64,000 nt of DNA. It comes from Zygnema cylindricum (lineage: Eukaryota; Streptophyta; Zygnematophyceae; Zygnematales; Zygnemataceae). This document shows positions 22,981 to 33,282 of this stretch, piece by piece. How positions within the stretch are numbered: position 1 is the stretch's first letter; each line of letters begins with the position of its first letter. The position numbers and the translations under genes were made by a program. Below the pieces are notes generated by a model. The model saw only the letters and a list, made by a program, of their open reading frames with translations. It was not told where the DNA came from and searched no databases. Location: positions 186,001 through 250,000 of the forward strand of contig JBBHKE010000579.1 of NCBI GenBank assembly GCA_037447655.1. The letters are read 5' to 3'.

Positions 22981-23933
22981 GGGTACGTCCCCATGTAAGC
23001 GATACTTTGAAAAAGTATTTTGGACTGTAGTGAAGTGTTCCGTACTACTTTGAAAAGCGTCTCTATGTGCGAAAATGAAATCGGAACTTTGAAATGGGAC
23101 GGTTGTAGACGTAGGTACAGCTTTGTGACGGTTGACGACGACTGCGAAATTGGTGACGCCAACAAAAACAGTGACAGTTGTAGACGTCTAGATTTTTGTA
23201 ATTTTGTGACATGGCATATGTTTAGGGTTTTGTAACATTGTGACGTCACGCTCACTTGTGACAGCGTCGACGTCACAGACTCAAGATCTTTCAGCCATGG
23301 ATACCCGATTTCGTTTTCTCAACTTTTCTCGCTCTACTTGCCATAAAAAAGTACATAAAGTAGTCAATTTTTATTTTTTTTTAAATATCTTTCATTTCAT
23401 ACCAGTTTTGTCGCGCCTCATTCCAAAAGCGTGAGATAAAAGTGATAATGTGAGAGGGAGAGGGGAGAGACGACGACAACGCAAAACTCTATCGAGGACC
23501 CCATGAATGAAAGTGGAGGTCCGCGACCCCTGCAGATTTTTTCCGTACATCCTCGTATTTTCCGTACATGCACGTGACGGGCAGGGAGAAAAATTTCCCT
23601 CGTCCTAAAAAATTTCCATTCGTGTGTCGCGTGCGTGGGCCGTTTTGCATTCGTTGTTTGGGAGGTACTTCTCCTGAAATCACCTCGCGAGGTGATTTTT
23701 GTTTTAGCTTTCTGACAGGCTGGATCCTCTTGCCCGGGGGTAAAAAAAAGGAAAACGATAAAATTTGTTAAAATGACGACAAAAATGAAGTACATTCAAA
23801 GTATCGACTTGACGTTTGCTGTACTTTTAAAGAATTGATTTTTTTGTACGACTAAAGTTTTTCTCGTACGGAACTGCGTTTTGGGTCAAAACGACAGATT
23901 AAAGTCGATACTTTAGCACATGGGGACGAACCC
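22981..23933. mobile_element. Harbinger-like TIR element, copy A2
   Basis: The ends GGGTACGTCCCCATGT and ACATGGGGACGAACCC are inverted repeats, flanked by TGA on both sides (22978-22980 and 23934-23936). The 953-bp interior is the reverse complement of copy A1 (8739-10246, minus its nested MITE). A perfect palindrome ATCACCTCGCGAGGTGAT lies near 23678 and has its counterpart in A1. Overlapping open frames such as 23020-23235 and 23418-23795 show no known domain and are partly mirrored in A1 with disruptions. Confidence 0.8.
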
Positions 23934-24196
23934 TGACTGCCAGCTCGTCAAAGGTGACGACTATTCAAAATTCGACGAATACCATTCGACGAAATTTGTG
24001 ACTTTCAATTTGTGGATCGTACTTTTCTGCGTAATCTTCGGTTTAGTATCGTACTTTTCTGCGTCATCTCCAGTGTAGTATTGTACTTTGCTCCGTATCG
24101 ACGGCAGACATGCATCAACCGGATTCCTATTCGTACTAAATACTTTCATGGCCGCACTCATTCCCAATTACCTTTGTGAATGGGAAAGAACAGTTA

Positions 24197-24975
24197 GGGT
24201 GTGTCCCCATGTGCATAAGTAAGGGTTTTTTCCTGTCGTTTTGCCGTAAAACTTAGCGCCGTACTGCCTAAGTTGCAACCGTACGAAGGAATCGCAAATT
24301 TGTAGAGTACAATTTGCGTCATCCCTGAACTTAGGATGTACGAAAATTTGTCGTCTTGTGCTTTTCGACCCACTTCGACGACAAAAAACGTCATCTTCAA
24401 CCTTATCTTTAAAACACATGCGCGATGTGATTTAAAATTAGGTTTTTTCGATTGACAAATAGGAACATATTTTCGCACGTGCCGTAAATTTTGACAAAAA
24501 TCCTTCGATTTCCAAGGACAAAGAAAGGTACATAGTTCGCTATGTTTTGTCCGTTTGCGTTCTAATACGACAAAGACAAGTACACAATTTGTTTGGATTT
24601 GTCCGTTTTCGTCTAGTACGGATTTCTTTTTTTGCAGGGGTCTTCAAATTCCGATGCCATTTCACGTCGAGCAGACAGGCGACCGAAGACAAAGCGCATC
24701 TTCTTCGACCGTGAAATTGCACAGGCTGGAAGGCGCTACGTCTACAATGTCACGGTAAGACATGCGACGTCACACGCAGGTACAAAAAACAACGTGCGAC
24801 CACAGATTGTAGACGCTGACAACCGTCACAGGTACTGTCGACGTATACAATCGTCACAAGCGTAAGTTACGATTTCGTCCTTACAGACATAGGGACACTT
24901 GAACACCGGGTCCGGCGGATCCGCGCTAAAATACAAAATAATTTCTCTAAGTTACAAGTACATGGGGACACACCC
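24197..24975. mobile_element. TIR element related to A1/A2 by its ends (A3)
   Basis: The ends GGGTGTGTCCCCATGTG and TACATGGGGACACACCC are inverted repeats with TTA on both sides (24194-24196 and 24976-24978). The termini share GTCCCCATGT with A1 and A2, but the 779-bp interior is different. TTA duplications are the preferred target of PIF/Harbinger elements. I recognise no coding domain in the short frames inside. Confidence 0.75.
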
Positions 24976-25082
24976 TTATACTCTTTCCGCAATTCTGTAC
25001 TTTTTGTCAGATCAGCGATTCTGTACTCTTTACCTGCCAAATATTGACAGACTCGCTCAGGCCTAACGAAAATTTTCCAAGG

Positions 25083-25605
25083 TACACCGCGAATGTGTCA
25101 AAGTCACTAATTTGGGTTCTAAAAATTTTGATTTTTTTTACATGATTTTAATTTTTCCTTGACGTTAATTAAGGTGCCTTACAAAATAGCGTAAAGCCCG
25201 AAAGTACAATAAAATATAAATAGTGTGGTGTAAGGTCGATGTCAGACCGTACATAAATGTACTTTTTTCAAGTGAAATTTACTAAAAATGAATTAAATCA
25301 GACGCGCACGCATAGGAACGTGCGCTAAAAAAATGGGATTAGCCTGACACGTAAATTAGTATAGCATGTAAGGATATTTTAAATTCACGACGGCGTACGA
25401 TTTCTAATATTTTGTACGGATACATATATTAATGTATATAATCGTACGGCGAATATTTCATTTCTGCTGTTCTAAAATTAGCATAAACGCCGAAATTAAA
25501 ATACACCTTTTAAAAAAAAAAAACCAAATTCTTAATTAGCATTAGTTACGGTAAATTTTCATCAACACTATTTGAACTTTGACACTAATAACGATTCGCG
25601 GTGTA
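25083..25605. mobile_element. MITE of the TACACCG family, sister of 7800-8317
   Basis: The element starts TACACCGCGAATG and ends AACGATTCGCGGTGTA and is 523 bp long. Its interior follows the 7800-8317 copy in the same orientation, including the words ACGCGCACGCATAGGAACGT (the other copy has ATGCGC...) and TGTATATAATCGTACGG. TA flanks both sides. Confidence 0.8.
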
Positions 25606-26029
25606 GCTCTCCCGTGGTTTTGGAGATTCTTTTTTTGAATCCAAGAATTTTAACAATTTTTATTTCTTTGGTTAATGAATGATGTTTTAGCGTACGAAGT
25701 TCCCTTAAACAACTCGAAGATACATCGCGAGGAAAAATTTCCATCGTCGTATAAATTAACCTCTTTGTGGATATAAACGACGTTGGACGCTTTTCGTGCG
25801 CCTCCTACTCGGATTTCGTACTTTTCCCAGTACGAGTTTAGTACTGGTTTCGTACGTTACAATACACTTCGAGATTCTTCCAAGTTTTACGTTTACGTTT
25901 ACGTTTACGTTTTTTTCAACATTTTCTAACAATTACAGCTGCCAGGTTTGTCTTTAGTCAGGCTTTGCTGGTTTTTCCATCGTTAGTGTTGAAATAACAT
26001 TTATTTCGATTTTGAATCTCAGCGATGGT

Positions 26030-27560
26030 TTTCCTGAATTTATTAGTCCATGTAAAAGAAAACAATTTCCCAACTACATGTTCTATGTTGAATCGTACGT
26101 AAGGCAGTTTAGAAATATAGCTCCTTTGGTTCCATTTTTGATGCCTGAAACTGCTTTGTACCTCGGAAGAAGAAAATGGACGGACCAGTTTTCCGACTTT
26201 AAATGTTTAATCAAGGGAATTGATCATGGCAGGGACTGTTTTGGTTGCGCACGGTCACTTACATCATTTTGTCAAAAATGGTACGTTCGAAGTACACATT
26301 TGTACAAGTAAAGCATTGTTGAGTCTAAATTTGACGGGCAATCGGTTGGACAGCTTTGACTATCAAAATATTGTTTCAACCGCTTAAACATTTGCAGTGC
26401 TTGCGAACGTTGATCGTTATAATAAAATTAGTAATTCACACGACCAGCGAATTTACGGTAACAAAACTGCGGCAACCACATGTGTAAATAAAAGTGTTGC
26501 AAACAGTCACTTTTTGTCGTTACGGGAGCTCCACGGTGAAAGCACGCTGGACATTAACTTAGCCGCAAAATCAAAATTTAGTCATCTAAGCGTTACATTG
26601 AACTTAGACGCAAACTGTAACGACACCTTTTTAAACTGAAGTACTGTAAGTGTTGTACGGAAATATTAAAACGCACGAAACGAAATAAACTTTGTACACT
26701 ATAATATAACGAACCGGCGTAAAAGTATCAATTTAAAATAAATGAAAAAAATGTGCGTCGTCACGCGCGACGAAATCGAGCGACACTATCTATGAATCAA
26801 CATTCTTACATTGTCAGAGAAATTTCATTTCGTGCGTTTTAATATTTCCGTACAAGACTTACAGTCCTTCAGTTTAAAGAGGTTTCGTTTCAGTTTGCGT
26901 CTAAGTTCAATGTAACGCTTAGACGACTAAATTTTCGATTTTGTGGCTATGTTAATGTCCAACGTGCTTTCACCGTGGAGTTCACGTAACGACAAAAAGT
27001 GACTGTCTGCAACACTTTTGTTGCCACAATTTTATTACCGTAAACGTTCGCCTGCCGTGTGAATTGCTAATTTTATTATAACGGTCGACGTTCGCAAGCG
27101 CGACAAAAGTTTAAGCGGTTGAAACAATATTTTGAAAGTCAAAGTTGTCCAACCGATTGACCGTCAAATTTAGACTCAACGATGCTTTACTTGTACAAAT
27201 ATGTACTTTGAACGTACCATTTATGACAAAATGACGTGACTGTGCGCAACCAAAACAGGCACTCCCATGATCAATTCCCTTAATCAATGTGAATAGCAAA
27301 TCTTCCATGTGGCCGTTGCTTAAAAAAGTTTCGTATCCTTTTGATGTGGCGAGTGGTTAGCCATGGCTACAACTATGGTCATAACGACAGGCTCCAACTG
27401 GCACTCGTAACGAGATACTACTTCGGAACCATACCGGAGCCTAACAGTAGGTTTCCCTTTCCTTTACCCTTCCATTTCCCCCTTCTTGGTTTGTGGTCCA
27501 TATCTTCACACAAGCAAAACACGAGTCTAATTCGCTTCTTTGACGCGTCTGTGGTTCATA
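26030..27560. repeat. Dispersed repeat D, copy 1 (contains the fold-back insertion)
   Basis: The blocks 26037-26200 and 27288-27560 match, in order and orientation, 30345-30507 and 30513-30800. Shared text includes CCAACTACATGTTCTATGTT and GGTTAGCCATGGCTAC. The two halves here are separated by the palindromic element at 26215-27279, which the second copy lacks. Short frames in it do not resemble known proteins. Confidence 0.75.
26215..27279. mobile_element. Fold-back (long palindrome) element, 8-bp TSD
   Basis: The element starts GGGAATTGATCATGG and ends CCATGATCAATTCCC. The whole 1,065 bp is a long inverted repeat: sequence near 26250-26400 returns as reverse complement near 27090-27260, and near 26630-26700 as reverse complement near 26815-26880, leaving a central loop of roughly 100 bp. 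TTAATCAA flanks both sides (26207-26214 and 27280-27287), and a single TTAATCAA occupies the matching site at 30508-30515 in the uninterrupted repeat copy. A transcript would fold into a hairpin with arms of about 480 bp. An 8-bp duplication suggests hAT-type mobilisation, which is inference. Confidence 0.8.
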
Positions 27561-27873
27561 TATTGTGTTTTATTCTTGCAAAATGTTCTTCGACATAAAT
27601 AGTACCTATTTCGGTTGTCCATATGTCATTTTCCCTTAACCTTAAGTTCACCGTATGGTTCTCTTCCACGTCTCGAAGGTTTTCCCTTGCCACCCCGCTT
27701 GCAGTGTTATTATTTAGCGCACGTTTTGCACGTTTTCGTTGTCGATATTTCAATAGTCGCTCTTCACGTTTTTCAAGGGTTTCTTGTGCTCGTTTCCTTG
27801 CACGTTCTTGACGTAACCGTTCATTGCGTTGAACACTTGTTTCTTTCGTCGATGTGGGTCTAACTGCATCCAC
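27556..27873 (-). CDS. Arginine-rich basic protein fragment 1
   Basis: A 105-codon frame opens MDAVRPTSTKETSVQRNERL and continues with an alternating Arg/Glu repeat (RQERARKRAQE, LKYRQRKRAKRA). It resembles the charged N-terminal repeats (RxRERxRR type) found in some Helitron and other transposon proteins. A second, related frame lies just upstream on the same strand (28153-28446) with the same MDA start and the motif ERLRKERERKR. The 3' part overlaps repeat D. It could be an exon of a transposon-derived gene or a decayed copy; there is no catalytic domain. Confidence 0.35.
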   Translation of the reverse strand: MDAVRPTSTKETSVQRNERLRQERARKRAQETLEKREERLLKYRQRKRAKRALNNNTASGVARENLRDVEENHTVNLRLRENDIWTTEIGTIYVEEHFARIKHNI

Positions 27874-28152
27874 ATGTCCAATGTGGTAATTACGTATACT
27901 ACTTTGGACCTACTCCAATTTCTCCTTCCACTACTTCTATTGCGTTTTATTTTACCGTTATTTTATTGTTAAAGCTTAAATATAACAATAATTTATTTAC
28001 GTTTAAAATGAATAATGTTCTTTTAAAGTTGAAGTAGTCTACCTTTTCTATTTTCATGAGAGCTTCTTCAATTAAACATTCAAATGCGTACATTCGCGAT
28101 CAGATTGCTTTATGTGTTAAACTTGTGACTATACTACAATCACAACATAGTT

Positions 28153-28446
28153 TCATGAACCACACAAACGCACCTTTTTCTCGTTTTCTTTCACGGTCTT
28201 TAAACTGGATATGTTGTCGTTCTTCCGAGGTTTCTTGCGCGCGCTTGGTGCTGCTCGTTGTGCGTCGTTGCGTTGTGATTGTGTTGTTACACCATCATCC
28301 CGTCTTTGTTCTGCTGCACGTGTAACTCTCTTTCTTTCACGCTCTTTGCGCAACCGTTCTTCGCGTTGATTTGCTGTATTTTGGGTCGTAGTAGAAGTGT
28401 GTGTGGCGGTTGGTTGTCCATGTGGCGGATTAGACCCTGCGTCCAC
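28153..28446 (-). CDS. Arginine-rich basic protein fragment 2
   Basis: A 97-codon frame starts MDAGSNPPHGQPTATHTST, a low-complexity Thr/Pro leader. It then has EERLRKERERKRVTRAAEQR and a basic tail with SARKKPRKND. It is a diverged tandem relative of the 27556-27873 frame. Such basic repeats occur at the start of Helitron-type proteins, so I suspect a mobile-element origin, but no HUH or helicase motif follows. I cannot assign a function. Confidence 0.35.
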   Translation of the reverse strand: MDAGSNPPHGQPTATHTSTTTQNTANQREERLRKERERKRVTRAAEQRRDDGVTTQSQRNDAQRAAPSARKKPRKNDNISSLKTVKENEKKVRLCGS

Positions 28447-28849
28447 GCATGAAATATAGTCAATACATGTCTTTCAATTCCCACTGGCAAATCTCATTCT
28501 ATTTTTATCAAGCTTTTATTTGCCACGTGAACAAATGGTATAATGATTATATGTACGTCATAAATAAATAACAAATTATATTTTCATTCATCTTTACTCA
28601 CTTTTATTACATTTTTCAAACTCAAAACCATCATATTAGCATACACATTTTACGACATTTTCATGGAAATTTTTTACTTTAGGGTTTCTATCCTACCAAC
28701 ATATCGAAAGACTTAAGAGGACAACCAATGTCGTCATTTCATAAAGTTTTTTAACAATTCCCATACAATATACATAGAACAATAACCATAAAGTGATTGT
28801 TTTAGCTCACCTGAATGATATTGTATTTCTTCAGTTGTAGGTTCAAGCA
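28447..28849. other. AT-rich non-coding sequence
   Basis: No gene, RNA or terminal repeat recognised. Confidence 0.5.
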
Positions 28850-29180
28850 TCTATTAGGCCCAAATGCCACTCTTGAACGTTTTTCCGAAAGGTAAAATCT
28901 TCATGCGTTTTACGTGCTAGTTAACTATCTCGATTTATGTTCAATTAAAATAGGCGTACTAACGTCGACACATGTTACACCATCAACCATAACACGATTC
29001 AATAAACAACTTGAAAACATAACACATCATTCCTATTAAGCCCAAATGTCACTTTTGTACCGTCATGCGTTCCATGTGCTAATTAACTTTATCGGTTCAT
29101 GTTCAACTAAAAAGTGTACTATTGTGGATTACACACTTTACAACATGAACTATGACATGATTCAATGCAACAGCACAAAC
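28850..29180. repeat. Two diverged tandem units of about 150-185 bp
   Basis: The phrase CTATTAGGCCCAAATG at about 28852 returns as CTATTAAGCCCAAATG at about 29034. Each is followed by similar sequence through a GATTCAAT word at about 28992 and 29158. The second unit has lost about 20 bp. No coding sense is visible. Confidence 0.65.
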
Positions 29181-29699
29181 ACATTACAAACTCTTTCATA
29201 CTACAATAGTACAATCTCTTTCAAACTCAACAATGATTTATCATACGTTGAGTGAATTAAAGTACGCTACTCATATCTACACATTTTGCACCATTTTCAT
29301 AAACAAACACCACTTTGAAATAGGAAATTCATTTTTTATGTGCATTGTGTACACCAACAAATGTTGAACAAACCCCACTTTCAAATGAAAAAAGCGATTT
29401 TTTTGAAATTGTAATTGTACATCCTACATCAGTATATAAATCATCTTACCTTAGTAAAGTTGTCTTTGAACACCTGTAGGTTGAGTAGCCGAAATGGAAC
29501 AGCCGTTCCAAAGTTCAGCGCATCCAAATTTGTATTGTTGAGCCAGTTACTTTTCAGCTTGAATAGGCGTACAAATGTTATAAATGTTGTTTTGACTGTC
29601 ATGAATTCTACGGACGTACAAAATGAATTCGGACAAATGCTAAATTTTCGCAATCTGCAAACTATGCGCCACTTTTGGCGAACCGCGCTTACTTTTAAC
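29181..29699. other. Unassigned stretch before the inverted minisatellite
   Basis: Overlapping open frames on both strands (29415-29867 plus, 29441-29701 minus) show no domain I recognise, and part of the plus frame is satellite sequence. I would not call a gene here. Confidence 0.4.
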
Positions 29700-30345
29700 A
29701 ACGTTTTTTTAGGGGCCGTTACTGCCGATAGTTTGTACGGCGAACTCTTGGCGATGCTGACAGTGTTAGATTACGCCAGCCGTACGGCGGTTTGCACACC
29801 GACGCATGGCAACGTTAAATTTCGCCAGCCGTACGGCGCTCTGTACACCGACGGTTGGCAATGTTAAATTAAGCCATCCGTACGGCCGCCTGCACACCGA
29901 CGCACGGCAACGTTAGATTACGCCAGCCGTACGGCGCTCTGCATACCGACGATTGGCAATGTTAAATTACGCCATCCGTACGGTGGTATGCACACGACGC
30001 ACGACAATGTTACATTACGCCATCAGTACGGCGGTTTGCACAACGACGCACGGCAACGTTAAATTTTGCCAACCGTACGAATCTCTGCACACCGACGGTT
30101 GGCAATGTTAGAGTATGCCAGCCGGACGGGGGTCTGCACACCGACAACTGGCAACGTAAGATTACGCCATTCGTACGGCGTTACGGGCGGCACCATGACA
30201 TTGTGCCAGCGGTACAGCGGTGTGCCAGCGGTACGGTGGTCCGTACTGCGGACGGATGAAAAAAATCGATGACAGACACACCGCCTACCGCCTATATAAG
30301 GCTTCGCAGAGGGGTGAACAACGTTCCCTTATTTATATACTGATT
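29700..30345 (-). mobile_element. Inverted relative of the minisatellite Helitron unit
   Basis: The sequence at about 30260-30345, read on the minus strand, matches the start of the 6951-8705 unit (TATATAAATAAGGGAACGTT, then GTGTGTCTGTC and a T run). The 49-bp array next to it is the reverse complement relative of the 8318-8665 array. A TCAGTATATAAATA start at the outer edge is compatible with the TC 5' end of a Helitron. No CTAGT-hairpin terminus is visible at the other side, so the copy is truncated. Confidence 0.5.
29775..30181. repeat. 49-bp satellite array (about 8 units)
   Basis: Eight units of 49 bp, each opening GCCAGCCGTACGGCG and ending GGCAACGTTAAATTAC or close variants, run in tandem. 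Units tend to alternate between ACGCATGGCAACG and ACGGTTGGCAATG forms, suggesting a 98-bp dimer as the unit of amplification. It is the inverted relative of the array at 8318-8665. Confidence 0.85.
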
Positions 30346-30800
30346 AGTCCATGTAAAACAAAACAATCCCCCAACTACATGTTCTATGTTGAATCTTGCG
30401 TAAGGCAGTTAGAAAGATACCTCCTTCGGTTCCGTTTTTGATGCCTGAAACTGCTTTGCACCTCGGAAGAAGAAAATGAACGGACCAGTTTTCCAACCGT
30501 CAAACGGTTAATCAATGTGAATAGCAAATCTTCCTCGTGGCCTTTGCTTAAAAAAGGTTTGTATCCTTTTGACGTGGCGAGTGGTTAGCCATGGCTACGA
30601 CTATGGTCATAGCGACAGTGCTAATCTTGATTTGCTGGCACTCGTAATGGGATACTACCTCGGAACCATGCCGGAGCCTGACAGTAGGTTTCCCTTTCCT
30701 TTACCCTTCCTTTTCCCCTTTCTTGGTTTGTGGTCCATATCTTCACACAAGCAAAACACGAGTCTAATTCGCTTCTTTGAAGTGTTTGTGGTTCTTATTA
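30345..30800. repeat. Dispersed repeat D, copy 2 (empty site)
   Basis: This copy matches the two flanks of the fold-back element at 26030-27560 but is continuous, with one TTAATCAA at 30508-30515 where the other copy has the 1,065-bp insertion. It provides the pre-insertion state for comparison. Confidence 0.75.
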
Positions 30801-30819
30801 TTGTGTTTTATTCATGCTG

Positions 30820-31262
30820 TTCTTGTTGTTGCTGTTCTTTTTGTTGTTGTTCTTATTGTTGCTGTTCTAATTGTTTCTGTTTTAATTGTTGTTGTTCTAA
30901 ATGTTGTTGTTCTAATTGTTATTGTTCTAATTGGTGTTGTTCTAATTGTTGTTGTTTTTATTGTTGTTGTTATAAATGTTGTTGTTCTTCTTGTTGTTGT
31001 TATAAATGCTGTTGTTCTATTTTTTTTCGTTCTAATTGTTGTTGTTCTTATTGTTGTTTTACTTGTTGTTCTTATTGTTGCTGTTCTAATTGTCGTTGTT
31101 TTAATTGTTGTTCTTCTAATTGTTTTTGTTCTTATTGATGTTCTAATTGTTGTTGTTCTTATTGTTGTTGTTTTAATTGTTGTTCTACTTGTTGCTGTTT
31201 TTATTGTTGCTGTTCTAATTGTTGTTGTTCTAATTGTTGTTGTTCTCATTGTTCTTCTTATT
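30820..31262 (+). repeat. TTG/TTC microsatellite
   Basis: About 440 bases consist of imperfect GTTGTTGTTCTAATT-like 18-base units. Long open frames on both strands (rich in Val/Leu/Ile, Cys/Ser or Thr/Arg) come from the triplet repeat and are not proteins. A CTGCTGCTGCTGTTGCAG stretch follows at about 31291-31308. Confidence 0.9.
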
Positions 31263-31308
31263 GTCGTTCACTCCTCTGACGTGTCTGTCGCTGCTGCTGC
31301 TGTTGCAG

Positions 31309-31389
31309 GGTCAGCTCTGAAGGCGGTGAGGGCGGCCATCATGAACAAGGACTTCCCCAAAATCAAATGCGATGGATGGCATTTCTAGT
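31309..31389 (+). CDS. Possible captured exon
   Basis: After the microsatellite a good acceptor (TGTTGCAG) is followed by GSALKAVRAAIMNKDFPKIK in one frame, ending at a TAG 26 codons later. The composition is markedly more GC-rich and protein-like than its surroundings. I do not recognise the family and no further exon is evident, so this may be a gene fragment carried by a mobile element. Confidence 0.2.
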
Positions 31390-31913
31390 GCGACGGTTCC
31401 CATCGCGTGTATCTCTGCGTGCACTCTCTACTTTTCAAGAGGGAGAGGGGGAGGGGAGGAGAGTGGAGGGGAATGCACTCTCTACTGAGGTGAATCTACA
31501 CTGAATCCTGCATGGAATCTTGCATCGAATTGCACGAAAGAGAGGGTGGAGGGGAGGGGAGGGGAGGAGAGGGAGGGATTTAAATGACTCTATCTATGAC
31601 CGCTGGAAGGTGGGGGAGAAACATGTCTTTGGGAAATTAAGAGAGGGGGGAGTGGGGCAGGGAGAAATGAGAGATCGCGTTCAACGACCAATCAAGAAGT
31701 GTGTTGGTATCGACTTTATCTCTTTGGATATCTAAGAGGGGTGAGAAGGTGGTGAGGGCGGATAGGAGTGAGAATCAAGAAATTTTTCGACCACGAAGAA
31801 AAGGGGGTGAAAATTATCTCTTTGGCTATAGAAGAATGGCGGGAAATGGTATGGGGGAATAGGTCAAGTGGATGTCTTTCACCGACCAATAAGAGGGAGG
31901 AGGGAGGGTGCAG
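31390..31913. other. Purine-rich intron-like module before the first LRR exon
   Basis: G-rich sequence with GGGAGGGGAGG tracts contains AAACATGTCTTTGGG near 31620, a phrase that recurs in the introns following LRR exons at about 32790 and 34195. It is therefore likely a related intron module rather than independent sequence. Confidence 0.5.
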
Positions 31914-31985
31914 AATTGTATTCTACAAAGGGTTGGTGTGGAGAATTGCGGAGGAGATTGGCAACCTCACAAAACTTCAAATTTT
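31914..31985 (+). CDS. LRR exon 1 (72 nt)
   Basis: An exon of exactly 72 nt lies between acceptor GGTGCAG and donor GTGAGT. In the phase shared with the other modules it reads a repeat ending AEEIGNLTKLQIL, the back half of a plant-type 24-residue leucine-rich repeat. The front half is degenerate. One-repeat-per-exon architecture with 72-nt exons is typical of LRR receptor genes in plants and of some algal LRR genes. Confidence 0.55.
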
Positions 31986-32535
31986 GTGAGTGAACCTAGG
32001 GAGGGGAGTTACATCTCATGCACAAACAAAAAATAAAATAAGGGGTGATGGCATAACCAAAATGCAAAAAATAGGGAATTGCAAGTTAGATTTGTTTTTT
32101 CTTTTCATCTTATGTTTCCGTTTAAGAGAATCCAAAAAGCGGAGTGCGAGGGAGATTTGGGGACCCAACGAGGGATGGGAGATGAGGACGCCGGGTGGAT
32201 GTTTGGGAGGGGTTAGAATTATAATTTTGTAAATTCTTTGAAATATTCCAACTTATTTAAAAAAAACGCTCTAAATTTTGAAAGAATTTTTACCATTTTT
32301 TAAGTTTTCTATATTTGTGGGGGAGAGAGGGGTCAAAACCACAAGATCCAAATTGAAATCTAACAAACTTATGTTTTTTAATAAATATAAGATGGGTATT
32401 TGATAAAATAATTTTACATGTAGTTGCTCATTCTTTTTACAAGTTGTTTCTTTTTGGTGTATAACCTTGGTAGCCTATACGAAGTAGGAGGCACTTGCAG
32501 GGTAATTAGTGTGATGGGGTTGCTCGGTCTCACAG

Positions 32536-32607
32536 ATATCTAAATAACAACCAGTTGAGTGGAAGCATTCCATCGTCCATCGGTCGATTGAAATCCCTAA
32601 AAAAATT
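32536..32607 (+). CDS. LRR exon 2 (72 nt)
   Basis: Between acceptor GTCTCACAG and donor GTAAGACAC lie 72 nt that read NNNQLSGSIPSSIGRLKSLK, a textbook plant LRR (NxLSGSIPxxIGxLxxL). The flanking introns are shared with the other modules. The protein would be an extracellular or receptor LRR array, but no kinase or signal peptide exon is visible in the window. Confidence 0.7.
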
Positions 32608-33282
32608 GTAAGACACATGGCACTATGGTTATGCTATGCATCAAAAGTGTACTCTAAATGATTTTGGTTTGTGGTGGAGGACAATAGAATTGCTGCATGA
32701 AATTATAGAACGGGTGGGGAGGGGAGGAGAGGGGAAAGGCGGATACGAAAGATTCTATCGATGACTATTGGGATGGGGGAGAAAACATGTCTTTGGGTAT
32801 ATGAGAGAGGTTGGAGGGGGAAGGTGGAAAACGAGGGATTACGTTCAACGACCAAAGAAGGTAGTTGATATCTATAAAGCTATATATGAGAGTGAGGGCC
32901 GAAGGGAGAGGGGTGAAAGAAAGTCAATGAGGGAATTTTTAAGGAGAGGAATGGGGGGCATGAGGAAAAGGAAGCTGGAGGGTGAGGGGGAGGGAGGAGG
33001 GGGAAAAGGGTAGAAGAGAATGAGATATTGTTACGAGAGGGAGGGGACCGAAGGGAAGGGGAGGAGATGGGGGAACAAATGAAATTGTACGGATAGACGG
33101 GGGTGGTGGAGGTGCCCAGGAGGGGAGTTGGGAAAGAAAGAGCAATCTTGTCAAGAGAGGGAGGGGTGAAAGGGAGAAAGAGGAAGGGAGGGGGAATGGG
33201 GAGAGCCCATATAACTAGGAGGCACCCGCGTGGGATCTGGTATGATGGGGGTTGGTATGAAGGGGGTTGCCCGGTCTCACAG
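32608..33282 (+). other. Intron-like spacer between LRR exons 2 and 3
   Basis: The spacer starts GTAAGACACATGGCACTATG and includes AAACATGTCTTTGGG and GATTACGTTCAACGACCAAA. Relatives of these phrases stand in the same order after the third LRR exon (33963-34662). Long GGGAGGAGGGGG purine tracts fill the rest. Exon and intron were evidently duplicated together. Confidence 0.65.

Noticed and set aside
30569-31388. Long open frames on both strands (189, 203 and 145 codons)
   Set aside because: They are produced by the TTG/TTC triplet repeat; residue composition is monotone (Val/Leu/Ile, Cys/Ser or Thr/Arg) and no start context or domain exists.
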